From Plasmodiophora brassicae (taxonomy: Eukaryota > Endomyxa > Phytomyxea > Plasmodiophorida > Plasmodiophoridae), in the NCBI GenBank assembly GCA_039704465.1, contig JASFAU010000002.1, positions 1,798,001-1,862,000 on the forward strand: 64,000 nt of DNA, given 5' to 3'. Each line of letters opens with the position of its first letter. Positions within the stretch are counted from its first letter, which is position 1. A program made the position numbers and the translations under genes. The notes under the pieces are model-generated. The model was not told the origin of the DNA. It made no database searches and saw nothing but the letters and a program-made list of their open reading frames with translations. Of this stretch, positions 1-12,152 are shown piece after piece.

Positions 1-1312
1 CGGCGGACTCCAGGGCGGCCGCCCGCCCCAGGTGGTCGTACCCAACGTATTTGATGTCCAGGAATCGGAAGTGCAGGATGGCGTCCCGGATCTGCAGGTA
101 GACCGACGTCGGGAACTTGCTCAGGCCGGCCTCCATGATCGACTTGGCCTCAGCGTAGAACGGCGCGGCGGTTTCCTCTTCCACCGATCGGTCGCTGGTC
201 AGGTTGAAGATCTCCTCCTCGGTGGCGTCTTCGGTCAGCTTGGACAGTGTCCACTGCTGATAGGCCTGACGGACGGCCTGCTCCGACTTCTGGAGCACGA
301 GACGGCACTTCAGGTCGATCTCGTACGGGTCTTGGATCCTGTCCACTGGAACGGCCTCGATCTGGCTGATGCGCATGGTGATCAGGACGACGGCGCCACC
401 GATAACAATGGGGAGGCCGGCGAGCAGCATGTACAGTGGGCCAGATGATAACGGGTTGTCGATGGCAACAGCGACAGCGTACACGATGCCGACCCAGACC
501 TGGACCCACAGGAGCGACCCGCGGACGAAGGTCATTCGACGCGAATAGTCGGGCAGGATCCACATGTAGACGTAGGCCATGGCGGCGGGACCGCCCAACG
601 CGACCAGCAGCCTGAAGTAGTTGCTCGACGAGACGGTGCCCGCGATGACAAACGCCGTCTTCATTAGCAGGTAGGCGAGCTCGACGCGCTGGGTGCACCG
701 GGACACGATCGAGGTGGATCGCAGGTCCACAGGGGGCAAGACAACGACAGCGACGACGGACATGAGGATGAGAATCGGGGCGGCGACCGTTCCCAAACTG
801 GCGTTGGCGGACGAGGTAGACGTGTTGGCACTGGCGACGAGGACCTCGAGGAACGGCACGTACAGGATGGTGCTGATGATGACAAGGACGGCGCGCAGGA
901 CCCTTTGTAGGGGTACGGAAGCGCCTAGATCATCGTTGACGATGGCAAGGATGAACCCGGCTGCAATGGTGATCACGATCAGGCTGACGATGAGCGGGGA
1001 GTTCTTGGCCCCGACGATGCCGTCGACGACGACGCGGCCGAAGACGGCACAGAGTTCGCGCAGCCAGTAGGAATCGGCTGGCGCCCAGACCAGCTCGCTG
1101 GCGTTGAGCGGCAGCACGAAGTGGCACATCTGAAGGACCTCGATCACGTAGACCACAACCCAAAGAACGTTCAGCGACGACTTATTGGCGGGCACGGTGA
1201 GCGCATAGGATAACGCAAACGCGTTCTTCCCAAAGTGCTTCAACGTGTCGAGCGCGTTGCCTTCGTCGCCCAGCTTGGCCGTGTCCAACAGGTCGTCGCC
1301 GAGGTCGGCCAT
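1..1312 (-). CDS. Tmc-like (tiny macrocysts type) multi-TM protein, N-terminal part, truncated by window edge
   Basis: An open frame runs from an ATG at 1312 through position 1 without a stop, giving the first ~437 residues. It is a tandem paralog of the next gene: both begin M-A-x-x-G-(N/D)-D-L and share an N-terminal region of several hydrophobic helices (for example a helix starting SPLIVSLIVITIAAGF), followed by a soluble helical stretch. By family knowledge, TmcB/TmcC-like proteins are large membrane proteins with N-terminal membrane spans, a PAS domain and C-terminal spans. Only the first part is inside the window. No intron is needed in this segment, as in the paralog's long first exon. 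The stop of the next gene lies only ~150 bp away, so this is a close head-to-tail duplication. Positions 1-565 are nearly identical to 5140-5705, while the rest is clearly more diverged. The family call is from memory of the fold and motifs. Confidence 0.72.
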   Translation of the reverse strand, partial: MADLGDDLLDTAKLGDEGNALDTLKHFGKNAFALSYALTVPANKSSLNVLWVVVYVIEVLQMCHFVLPLNASELVWAPADSYWLRELCAVFGRVVVDGIVGAKNSPLIVSLIVITIAAGFILAIVNDDLGASVPLQRVLRAVLVIISTILYVPFLEVLVASANTSTSSANASLGTVAAPILILMSVVAVVVLPPVDLRSTSIVSRCTQRVELAYLLMKTAFVIAGTVSSSNYFRLLVALGGPAAMAYVYMWILPDYSRRMTFVRGSLLWVQVWVGIVYAVAVAIDNPLSSGPLYMLLAGLPIVIGGAVVLITMRISQIEAVPVDRIQDPYEIDLKCRLVLQKSEQAVRQAYQQWTLSKLTEDATEEEIFNLTSDRSVEEETAAPFYAEAKSIMEAGLSKFPTSVYLQIRDAILHFRFLDIKYVGYDHLGRAAALESA

Positions 1313-1465
1313 CGCGGCCCTGATGGCAGCCGGCGACGCGAAATGTCGACGAGCACACGTGCCCGGCACAGACCGGCGGCTCGTTTCAACTCGACGAGCT
1401 GATCTCCACCCATCACACCAGCGCGTTGCCCGCGTGTACAACGCGGTCGGGATTTATGGGGGACG

Positions 1466-4400
1466 TCAACGGTCCAGCTGGCGGCGGATGTACTCCTTGA
1501 GGGACGGGACCTGGTCCATGACGTCGGGCGGGATCAGCATCAGCAGCGACCGCGTGCGCTTGATGTTGGCGTCGAGCTCGCGGATCAGCGGCTCGAAGAC
1601 GAAGGCGTACGACAGGACGATGGCGACCATGACGAGGACGTACAGGGTGATCTGCAGCGATTGCAGGCTGGCGACCTGCGTGTTCACCAGCACCTTGACC
1701 TTGTTGCCGACGTTGGTCATGGCGGGGACCAGGTACTGGAAGACGGCCACCGTGCTCGTCGCGAACGTCGGCGTTCGAAACGTGGCATTGATCGCGGACG
1801 GCGTCATGAGCGAATAGAACCCGAACTGAAGCGGGCCTTGCTGAACGACGTTCTTCGCGTACGCCTGCTGAATCGTGTCGAAGCGATGGGCGCTTTGCTG
1901 GATCAGCAACATGACAGATCGTAGGGCGGCCTGCAGGCCCGCCGTCATCATGCCATGGTTGAACGCGCGGCACCCGTTGTAGTCGACGCCGTTCGTCGTC
2001 ACCCACCCGCTGCAGGCGTCGAACACCCAGATCGTCATGCGCGACTGGTCAAAGTGCTTCCGGTTCAGGATGCCCGGCTCGGCGTACCCGGGGAACCCGA
2101 ACAGGAACAGGCGCTGGTGGTTCTTCAGGACGTCCATCTCCCGCATGACATCCGCGTACTGGTACCCGAACGCGTTGGCGGTCGGCCCACCGGTGCCGGC
2201 GCCGAGCGCGCGCACCGACGTCATCATCAGGATCGTCTGCATGACCCGCATGCCGACAAAGTTCAGGTCGTTGCACCCGGAATCCAGCAGCTCGGTCGGC
2301 GCCGGCGCGTAGATGATCGCGCCGAGCACGGCGGCAATGTACGCGGCGACGACGATGACCAGGAAGTACATCTTCAGCGCCAGAACCGCCTGACGCAGGC
2401 TCATGGTGTCCCTGTTCGATAGTTCGCGTCGCTTGCCGACACTTTCGTTCTTTGCCGGCGTCTTGCCAGACATCGCCTGGACGCCGGTCTTTGAACCTGC
2501 GTTCTTGTCCTGGTCGTCTGAATGATCCGACAGGTCGTCGGCGCCGCCCGCCGCAGCCTGTGCCACAGGCCCGATCCCGACCGCCTCGTTGTACTCCAAC
2601 GCGTCATGGAGATCGTCCTCATTGTCGCCGCCCACCGAGCGTTGGTCCAGCCGGTCCTGGAGCTTCTTCTCGAGCATGGCCACCTTGTCGGTCGAGATTT
2701 CTAAAAAGAACCCGATGATCTGGTCCTCGTCGCGATCGATGGCCTTCACGACTGCGTTCTACTCCATCAGAAGGGTACATCACGAGCAGAGAGAGACCCA
2801 AGACGTACGAGGACGAAGCAAGGTCCAGAGGATGCCAATGATCAGGACGAGCGCCGCAACGGCCATGATGATGAACCCGTCGTTGGCCAGCGCGAGGGCC
2901 GCTTTACCCTCGCCACTGAGTCCATTCGCCGTCGTGTTCAGCAATGCCAGCATCGACGAATCCCCGCGAACGCTCATCACGAGCGTGTAAATCAGGTCGG
3001 ACCCGGGACCCAGCTGATTCAACGGGGTGGTGGCCGCGATCTGCGCCTTGCCCGCAACGTACGAGCAGGCCTGATGCACCAGCTGCGTCACGACGACGTT
3101 CGACGATCCAACCCGGGTGTTCAACCCGACGGTCGCGGTTGACTCCGTGTTCAACGTCGCCGACCCGATGCTTAACGACGAATGAATGAAGTCGTCGCTC
3201 TGGATCAGCGAGATCGCATTGTTCACCTGGCGCGCCGTACGTCAGACCGAACAGCAAACTCGCTGTTGACTGTGTGTCGCCTACCAGATTGGCTCGGGCA
3301 ATGGACTCTGTGGCGAACGGCAGCTGTATGCCCTGACTCATGAACATCAGCGACTGGGCGTTGTATGCGATCTGCATCAGATTGGTGCGACGTGTGACGG
3401 CCGCGTTCAGCAGCGTTAAATGTTTGTTATCTGTCAGTGGGCGCGTCAGGCAGCGGACGCAGGTCTGGCAATACCTATTTGTCCATACAGGTGTCAAAAC
3501 TGGTGTACTGGACAACGAAGACGGACGTCATGATGCCCATGATGATCAACACGGCGACGCGGTACACGCGACGGAACGACGATAACGTCGCGTCCAACGC
3601 TTTGCCTCGGCGGTTCAGGTTGGTTAACAGCATGCTGACAGATGACGACGCCGCAGTGCCAGACGATCCCGTCGTTCCACTGATGACTGTGGCCTCCTTC
3701 TTGTCAAGGTTCGTTGTTACAGCCTGCTGAACAGAAGATACACCATGTCCTCCTGCAAAGATGCGATCGATAGTTATCGACTCGTTGTCCATTGGGACAT
3801 GTCGGCACTCGGTGCCGCCGCCGGGTGACGTGATGGATGCCCCGCCGCCCTCCGATCCCTTCTCATCGATGGCATCGGGGTTGGACGATGTCGGCATTGG
3901 CGAGTGGGCGTCGGCCGGCGCATGCAGGCGACGATATCGTATGCGGACGACTTCAGCGAAATGACCGCCCCCGATGGGCAACTGGTCAAACCGGCCTTGG
4001 ACGTTGGTAACGACACCGTTAATCGTCAACGTCATGTCGATTCCGGCAGAATCCTCGTCGATAGACGACTCGTCGGATTCAAACGCCACACGTTTGTCAT
4101 CATAGTCGGGTATCAGATTGCGAATGAAGATCTCGCGCGCATCGACCGCCTCCTTCGTGATGCCAAACAGGTCAAGGGCGGTCTGCGAAACGGCAGGACC
4201 AGCCCATCCCGACCGTCCACAATGATCTGCGCGTCCTCTTCATTCATCATCGTGACGATCCCGAGATACGACAGCGACACGCCGTTGCTCTCCACGAACA
4301 TCTTCACGTAGAGCGCCGCATCCGCTATCAGTCCGTTCCGCTTCAGGAACACCACCTTGCGCCGTCGGTCCAGCACGCGTGATTTCGCCCCGGACGCATT

Positions 4401-6463
4401 CGCCCGAACCATGGCAGTGTGCACCCTTGCTATCGGCTCCGGTACTAAGGACAGGCAACATGCAGGTCAGTGTGTGCGCATTCGCAGACCAACAGCGCAA
4501 ATCGACAATAATGGAACACAACGGGAGCACTGCCTGAAACCGAACGTTCGTCAACGGGTCACTTACTGAAGATGTCGACCATCTTGCCGACGAGCGCAGA
4601 ACGGGACATGCCGAACAAGGCTTCAGCGGCATCGTTAACGTTCGTGATCTGGCAGAGCGTGCGCGGGTCGCCGCTGATGACAACGATGGCGGACCGGTCG
4701 CTGAAAAGCGTGCTGCGGAACGACTGATCGTGCGAGCGCGCGTCCTCCGCCTTCTCCAGCGTCGACGCGCGCTCTTCGAGAGCGCGGCCGCTGTCAGGGT
4801 CGTGCCCGAGATCGACCAGGAACCGGGCGAACCGACGCAGAGATGACACCGATCGGCTGTGAATGCGGAACATGTCCTTGTAGGCGGCACGCGCCGCATG
4901 TTCGTCGCTGGAGATCGCCTCGCCGAGCGTCCGAAGCAGGTTCGTGTCCGGCGTCGGCTGGCGAAGTTCGCCCCAGAACAGCGTCAGCGATTTCGTCAGC
5001 GACTCCTCGTACCGCTCGCCAGTTGCCAGGTGCGCCGTGTACCTGTTGAAGTCGACGACCTCCCGGTTGGCCTCCGACTCGAGGATGAAACGTTCGATGT
5101 CGCGCTGCGTCCGATAGACGAGGAAGTCGTAGTCGACGGCGGACTCGAGGGCGGCCGCCCGCCCCAGGTGGTCGTACCCGACGTACTTGATGTCCAGGAA
5201 GCGGAAGTGCAGGATGGCGGCCCGGATCTGCAGGTAGACCGACGTCGGGAACTTGCTCAGGCCGGCCTCCATGATCGACTTGGCCTCAGCGTAGAACGGC
5301 GCGGCGGTGTCCTCTTCCACCGATCGGTCGCTGGTCAGGTTGAAGATCTCCTCCTCGGTAGCGTCCTCGTTCAACTTGGACAGCGTCCACTGCTGGTACG
5401 CCTCCCTGGCCGCCTTTTCTGCTTTCTGGAGCACCAGTCGGCACTTCAGATCGATCTCGTATGCATCTTGGATCCTGTCCACTGGAACCGCCTCGATCTG
5501 GCTGATCCGCATGGTGATCAGGACGACCGCACCGCCGATAACAATGGGGAGGCCGGCGAGCAGCATGTACAATGGGCCAGATGATAACGGGTTGTCGATG
5601 GCAACGGCGACGACGAACACGATCCCGACCCAGACCTGGACCCACAGGAGCGACCCGCGGACGAAGGTCAGTCGACGCGAATAGTCGGGCAGGATCCACA
5701 TGTACAAGTATGTCACGGTTGCAGGACCGCCCAGTGCCGTCAGCACCAACAAGAGGTAGTTGTTCGCCGATGAAGACAGAGCGCCTGCAACGACGAATGC
5801 GGCCTTCAACAGCAGGTACGCGAGCTCAACGCGTTGAGTCGGCCGGGACACGATCGATTTGGCTTTCAGGTCGATCGGCGACAGGACGACAACGGATACG
5901 GTGGCAACAGTGATCATGATCGCAGAAGAAAACACGCTGAGGACAGCGCTGGCGCCGGAGGATGCCGTTGAGGTTCTTGAGCTGGCGATGAGGACATCAA
6001 GAAATGGGACGTACAGGACGGTGCTGACGAGGACGAGAACGGAACGGAGAACCGTCTGCACGAGGACGGACGCGCCTAGATCATTGTTGATGACGACAGC
6101 TAGGGACGCGACTGTGATGCTGATCACGATCAGGCTGACTACGATCGGGGAATAGCGAGCGGCGACGATGCCGTCGACGAGGACGCGGCCGAAGACGGCG
6201 CAAAGTTCTCGTAGCCACTTGGTATCGTTATGCGCCCAGACCAGGTTCCCAGAGTCGAGCGGGAACACGAAGTGGCACATTTGGACAGCCTCCACGACGT
6301 AGGCGACAATCCAGAGGGCATCCAGCGACGACCTGTTTGCGTGCAGGCTGAGCGCATACGAGAATGCGAACGCATTCGCGCCGAGATGCTTCAGCGATTC
6401 AGCAATGCCGCTCTCGTTGCCCAGCTTGGCCGTCTCCGACAGGTCGTTGCCGGATGTCGCCAT
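1466..6463 (-). CDS. Tmc-like protein: N-terminal TM block, PAS domain, C-terminal TM block
   Basis: Six-exon model: 6463-4567, 4444-4221, 4182-3489, 3430-3285, 3226-2809 and 2751-1466. The introns are 122, 38, 58, 58, 57 nt, all GT-AG and phase-compatible, and the 4665 coding nt give 1554 residues. The N-terminal ~320 residues hold repeated hydrophobic helices. A soluble helical region follows, then a PAS domain near residues 580-720 that contains FGMSRSALVGKMVDIF and, after splicing, IPEPIARVH and LDLFGITKE. A low-complexity linker leads to further membrane spans (one near 2870, another near 2340 and one near 1620) around an extracytosolic loop. The start is the ATG at 6463, which aligns with the paralog's start; the open frame extends upstream without another ATG. 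By family knowledge these proteins are sensory or developmental membrane proteins; the ligand and partner are unknown. The 38-nt intron is the weakest junction, and a sequence error there is possible. Confidence 0.75.
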
Positions 6464-6859
6464 CGCGGTTGGCCCCGATAACCGTCGCCCCTCGAAATAT
6501 GCTTCAGTAAACCTGCACGTGCGCCCCGGCACAGGCAGCGGCACTGTATGTACACCAGCTTGTTCAAATGTCGTGAGTCACTCCAATGCATCAGCGACCT
6601 AGCTCGGTAGCTTGCTGTGAGCGCGTAATGACGAGACCCGAGGTCGTTCATCGCTTTCGCAATCTGCGTCAAGGACATTCATTGCATGACAGCGAGCCAG
6701 GCAATCACTACTTCTACGTAGAGGGAGAAGTAGCTGTGTGTGGTTGTAGTATAAAATTCAATGCATGGGCTGTCAGACACTTGCCGTCACAGGTGCCAGG
6801 GTCAGTTAACCTTACGGGTCGGTACCGTGTCACCAAGTGTCCGGCGACGAATTACCGAG
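6464..6859. other. Intergenic, divergent promoter space
   Basis: About 400 bp separate the starts of the divergent Tmc-like and receptor genes, so both promoters should lie here. I saw no coding frame, RNA gene or repeat that I can support. Confidence 0.5.
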
Positions 6860-9800
6860 ATGCTCTCCTGGATCCTGGTGTTTACGGCCATCGCGATGCC
6901 GGTTACCCATGCTGCTCCGGTGTCGGTCTGCTTTGTGAGCCAGCAGAATCTCATCATGGACGGGGGGTTCATGGAGGGCGTTTACGACGGCATGGCCCGG
7001 GTCTATAACGAGGTTAACGATCCGTCCAAGTTCAAGTACAAAGTCGTCATCCTGGAAGCCGTTGAACAGAACCGCTACGCTAACGGCGATGTGTTCGTCC
7101 CATGGGAAGTGCAGCCCGGTGCCACTGATTGCAATTTCTTCATCTTCGCCAGCTTCACAGCCACGCCGATGATTCAGGCTTTGTCAGCTGCGTACCTCAA
7201 CGTCAGTTCGTAATGGGTCTGCCATATTCTTCAATGCTGACCTGCCCCGGCAGACACCGGGTATTGGCATGGCCATAGTCGACAACGTCCCTCCTGGGGA
7301 TACGATTCCGAAGAACTCCCAAGGGATTCTGTTCCGTCAGGAGCAGGCCGGATACCTTGCTGGTTTACTGGCCGGATTGGTGACGCAAACGAAAGTCGTG
7401 GCCAGCGCGGGCGGGGTCCCTTTGCCACCCGTTCGGGGATACTGCAACGGATTCAAGCTCGGCGTTCGACAGGTTGGTGTGCATGTCCATTTGAGACGTT
7501 GGCAGTAACGTGCCTGCCTCCGAAGACTTGTCCGACCTGTATCATTCTGGAGCAGTACATGTTCGATTTTATTGGCGGACCGTATCTGACACCCTTAGGA
7601 CGAATGTTCGCCGACGACAACGCCGATATTATATTCGGGTATGGGAATTGGAACACGAGTGCTGCGATCAGAAATTCAAAAGCGGTCGCAGGGTTGGTGG
7701 CGGCGCTGGGGCCGTTGCCGACAACTACATGGCCACTGCGAACCCGAATGCCCTCATTATCGGCGTTGATGCCGACTACTACGCCACTGCCTTTGGTTCG
7801 TTGATCTGCTGAACATTCACGAGTTAGCCTCGGTGCCCTGATTTTGGTGAACGCAGTGAATAGCACACTGAAGACCCGTGTCTTGGGTGGGCATCCAAAG
7901 GAAACCACTTGTTTCTCCGTTCTGATCCATCATGTTTACAGCGACGGCGTTGAAAAAGGTGGACGTGTCGGTCTATGTGACGCTGAAGTCGGTGCTGGCC
8001 GGGACATTCCAAGGCGGAACGAACGCGTTTTTCGACGCTTCGAACGGCGGCGTTGGTCTTTCGCCTTGCCATGACGCGTGCTCGCACGTGCCGGCATCGT
8101 TCGCGACGATCCAGTCGAAGGCGATCAGCGACCTGGCGACTGGGGCACTGACGCTGCCCCTGGACGGGAACTACTGGCTGGCCCGCGACCTGACCCACGT
8201 CAACATCATGATGCCCGTGACGCTGTACGGCCGCGCCCCGGATCCCGCCTCGACGTGCGCAGCCGTCAACGTCAGCAACGCCTGGGGATCCTACATCTAC
8301 CAGTTCGGCGATGCCCACCGCATCTGGTCTTTCGATGGTACGCAGATTGGCCGGCAGGGAACTGCGCACGCTTGATCCATTCGAGGTTGCTGGGGGACAA
8401 CTGGTCACCGGAATCGTCGTCCACGCTGATGAACGTCACGGGCGTGGGGCCGGCAGCGCTGGCGGAATCGTGCGTGGCGTCGACCAGGTCGGCGGATGGG
8501 TCGGCGACACTGGCTGTGCAGTACGGCGGCAACGACCCGACGACCATGACAGTGTCCGGCCAGGTCAACCTGTTACTGAACGGGCGCGGATTCGCCGATC
8601 GGTACCTGCACTGGCAGTCGCTGAACGTACCGCCGGATGCTGCCGGCCCTGGACAACGTTGGGGTTCAGCATGCGCGGTCACGAACAACGTCGGCGCGCC
8701 CGTGTTCTATACGATGGGCGGCCGTGGCTTGTACCAGTTTTTCGGCGACGTCTGGTACCTGAACCTGTCGGGCGCGTGGACGCCGAACAAAGTGCCGCCG
8801 TCCGCCGCCTGGCAACAACTCCAGACGTTGCCCGACCCGGTCAAGGGTTCGCCACCGGTGCGGAACCGTCACCGCAGCGTCCTGGTTGGGGACCGATCGT
8901 GGTACGTGCTCGGCGGCGAGTGGAACGGCAATGCATTGCGCGATGCCTGGGTCCTCGACCTGAACAGCGGGCAGTGGACGGCGCTGCCGCCCATGCCAAT
9001 TGCATTGACGCAGTTCACGGTCGTTGTCGTCAGTATCAGCGGCCGGAACGTGCTCGTCGTCCAGGGCGGACGCACAACGGATGCATCGATACCGATGTCG
9101 ACGTACGTGTACCTGATCAGTTCCCGGGAGTGGGTCGCCGTGCCAATGACGTATGGCGCGGGGTGCGGGCCACGCGCCGGGCACAGCGCCGTCTCTGAGA
9201 TCCGTCCCGGTGACCAGTGGTGGATCACGCACGTTGGTGGCGTGCAGTACGATCTGGAGACGAAGCAGATCGGATCGGCGACCGCTCCGTGCCGAGTCCA
9301 GTTCGACGGGCAAGCCCTGCTCGATAAGGTCGTGACGTACAGGTACGTCACGGTGACGTCGCCGGCCAATGCGACGATTGTGGCGATCGCCTGGGCGGTG
9401 GCGTTGCTGGGTGCGGTCGGTGCGCTGATGCTACTGGTCATGGTGTACCGACATCGCGACGATGCCATTATCAAGGCGTCGTCGTACGCGTTCAACCTGT
9501 ACACGCTGGTGTCGCTGTGCGCCTGCTTCCTGTCGTGCATCCCGTACCTGGTGCCGGCATCGACAACGGTCTGTGCGTTGCGCTGGTGGCTCCCGACGCT
9601 GTCGATCGTCGCCCTGCTGTCCGTGATTGCTGCCAAAGCGTACCGCATCTGGAAGGTGTTCTTCAGCGCATCGATCCACGTGGTCAGGCTGCCGAACCAG
9701 AAGCTGTTGATCCCGGTTGCGATCGGACTGCTTCTGGCGGCGCTGATGTTGACGATCGTTACCGTCGCCGATCCTCCCGTTCCGTACCTGGAGGTGACAG

Positions 9801-10410
9801 TGTCCGGGTCGTTAGTGACGCAGACCATGGCTTGTCCTATCCATGCGGTCACGGCCGTTCCAGTTGCCGTCGCGATATTCCTTCCGTTGCTCGCGTGCGC
9901 GCTCGTCGCATTCCAGACTCGGCACGCTCCGGTATGCGGTTGCTGTTCGGTGTTGTACCGTTCTGAACGCGTTTGTAGAGCGATTTCAATGAGTCGACGC
10001 ATATTACGCTTGGGCTGTACGGGGCGATCTTCTCATGTGTCATCTTCCCGCTGATCTCGATGCTGGTGCCGGCGCAACCGCAGATCTACACGACGCTGTT
10101 CATTCTGGGTATTCTCTGGTGCTCGATCTCGTTCACGACGGCGATCTACTTCCCCAAGGCGACGCTGATCTGGCAAGGCAAAGGCAACCTGAAAGTGCAG
10201 ACGAACACTGCTATGACGAAGACGGCGACAATGCATTTTACGAAACCAGAAGCGTCGACCGGCGTCACTGGCGGCGGCAATGCGACGGCGTCTCCTAACG
10301 CCCACGTCACCGCCTATCTGGCTTTTCTCGAGAAACGTCTCGCGGAGAACAATATCGATGTCTCCGATGGCAAACAGCTGGCGAAAGCTGCCGGGATGAC
10401 CCGCGTTTGA
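6860..10410 (+). CDS. BMP-Kelch-7TM class C (GABA-B/glutamate-like) GPCR
   Basis: Eight-exon model: 6860-7201, 7254-7472, 7526-7638, 7692-7795, 7857-7886, 7942-8326, 8386-9931 and 9979-10410. Introns are 47-61 nt and the 3171 nt give 1056 residues. A signal peptide is followed by a type-1 periplasmic-binding domain of the basic membrane protein (Med/BMP) family: GGFMEGVYDG, QEQAGYLAGLLAGL, IIFGVGGGAGAVAD and IIGVDADYY. Next come Kelch-like blades (FYTMGGRG, WYVLGGEWNGNALRDAWVLD, VLVVQGGRTTD), then a seven-helix domain from about 9360. The class C hallmark FNESTHITLGLYG appears only when the 47-nt intron 7 is removed, which supports the model. By family knowledge BMP domains bind nucleosides and class C 7TM domains signal through heterotrimeric G proteins. 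The receptor would sit in the plasma membrane with its ligand domain outside. The first intron is the least certain, because a short alternative reading also resembles BMP sequence. Confidence 0.85.
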
Positions 10411-11173
10411 GGCGCAGTACCTTCGTGCCCCTGAGTCCGCATTACAACCTCGTGCAATATTTATGTTTCATTTACCGTATGTTTAATACACGACAAGCCT
10501 GCCACTGCCGTTGGCAATATCAAAGAGAATGCCGGTTTGAATTTTTCACAGAATCTGCTGGCTTCAAACAGCTCGCGCTCGTTCCTTGTGGCTGCAGCGC
10601 ACCACGAGGACCATACTCGTGTGACAATGTACCTAGCAGGAAAGTTCAGCGTGATGGCGGTGGTACGTCCCGGCGCACTTGGACCACAGAGTTGAGTGAA
10701 TGGAGGATGTCAATTGTCAGGCTGTCGACGTACCGCGCGTCGGATCGGATGATGCACGAACGGCGTTGACAAGCTGGTCAAGGTTAGTTGGAGCATCGGT
10801 ATACTGGACTGGCTGGATCGATTACTTTGCGTCGAAAGACATCCTTGGTTATGGACTGAACGCACTTCGCCTCAACAGTACCAGATGGCCGGTTCAGCTC
10901 GGTACTCATGTACCAGGGCAGTGCGGGCTCGTGCCCTGATCCTCCGGCCGGTACAATGTTTTAACCGCGCTGCAGCGCCGACGGTGGCGAATGCAGAATG
11001 GGGACTGGCAAGGCAACTTAGCATCATCAGTGAAACAAGAGCCATCGATATGTTTTGCGAGGGCTCAGGGCAGTCGCACACTGGGCACGGCACGGAGGAC
11101 TCCGTTGCGGAGTTTCGGCAGGCGACGTGCGCGATCGTCCACGACGGTGTTGGTCCGGGTCCAACAGCGGGTG
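10411..11173. other. Intergenic, nothing assigned
   Basis: About 760 bp between the receptor stop and the SRRM1-like start. Short frames exist on both strands but none matches a family I know or has a convincing splice chain. Confidence 0.4.
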
Positions 11174-12152
11174 ATGCAATCGTCGTTCTTCCGCGGGACG
11201 TCGCTCGAGCAGGATGCGCGGTTCTCGAACAAGAACAAGGCGATGATCGCCAAGCTGAAGTGCCCGGCGAGTTTCTCCCGCAAGGTCGACATGGCGCGCG
11301 TCTCGCTCGAGACGCTGAAGCCGTGGATCTCGCAGCGCATCACCGACCTGCTCGGCATCGAGGATGACGTCGTCGTCAACCTGTGCTTCAACATGCTGGA
11401 ATCCGGCGGCACTAGTCTGGACCCCCGCGAGATTCAAATCAATCTCACCGGGTTCCTCGGCACGAACGCCGCCGTCTTCGTCACGGAACTCTGGAACCTC
11501 CTGCTCGAGGCGCAGGACGCCCCTGGTGGCATTCCAGTCACTCTATTGCAATCGTTCATGCAGGCACAGCAAGAACAGGCTGCGAATCAGGTCCAGGAAC
11601 CTCCTGCACCGGAACGACACGGTTCGTCCCTTCCGTGTGTCATCGTAGCACGACAAGCTTATTCCTTTGGCGCTGTTAGATACGAAAGATCGTTCCCTCC
11701 GGAGGCGGCAACCGTCGCCGCCAAGGCGACGACGTTCGCATTCACCACGTCGTCGTCGTTCGTCGCCAAGGTCTCGTCATCATCCGTCTCCGGGTCGTCG
11801 GGGCACTCGGCACCGTTCGCATCGTTCCCGAAGCAGATCTCGCGGCAGGCGTCATCGCAGTCGGAGTCGGGAACGTCGTCATCGCCGACGGTCGACGGAC
11901 GACGAAGAAGAACGCAAGCGGCGACGTCGTCACCGGCACCGGCGTTCACGGTCGGCCGATCGTAAACGGGGCCAGGAGGCGACGAAACAATCGCCGAGTG
12001 AAGAGGCGCGCCTGGCGGAAGACGAGTTGCGTCTGCAAGCGTTACGATCGCTGGTGAAGAACAAGTCAGGGCATGGGCACGAAGGGAGCGGCCCGTCGTC
12101 GTCGTCCTCGCTATCGTCATCGTCATCGGGGTCGTCGGCGGGCACCTATTGA
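11174..12152 (+). CDS. SRRM1: SRRM1/SRm160-like splicing coactivator (PWI domain plus RS tail)
   Basis: Two exons, 11174-11621 and 11680-12152, with a 58-nt phase-1 intron, give 306 residues. The N-terminus is a textbook SRRM1 PWI domain: SSFFRGTSLEQDARFSNK, KVDMARVSLETLKPWI, LLGIEDDVVVNLCFNML and QINLTGFLGTNAAVFVTELW. After the intron comes an arginine/serine-rich tail (RRRRSHSPRRRR, RSRSRERRHRRR), a short acidic/helical stretch and a terminal serine run. By family knowledge PWI domains bind nucleic acid and SRRM1 bridges SR proteins and snRNPs to promote splicing and 3' end formation in the nucleus. The tail is far shorter than in animal SRRM1, which is common in microbial eukaryotes. The ATG directly precedes the conserved domain. 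Confidence 0.9.

Noticed and set aside
1413..2422. Several 150-200-codon frames on both strands over the 3' end of the Tmc-like gene
   Set aside because: They are shadows of the long last exon; none has independent homology.
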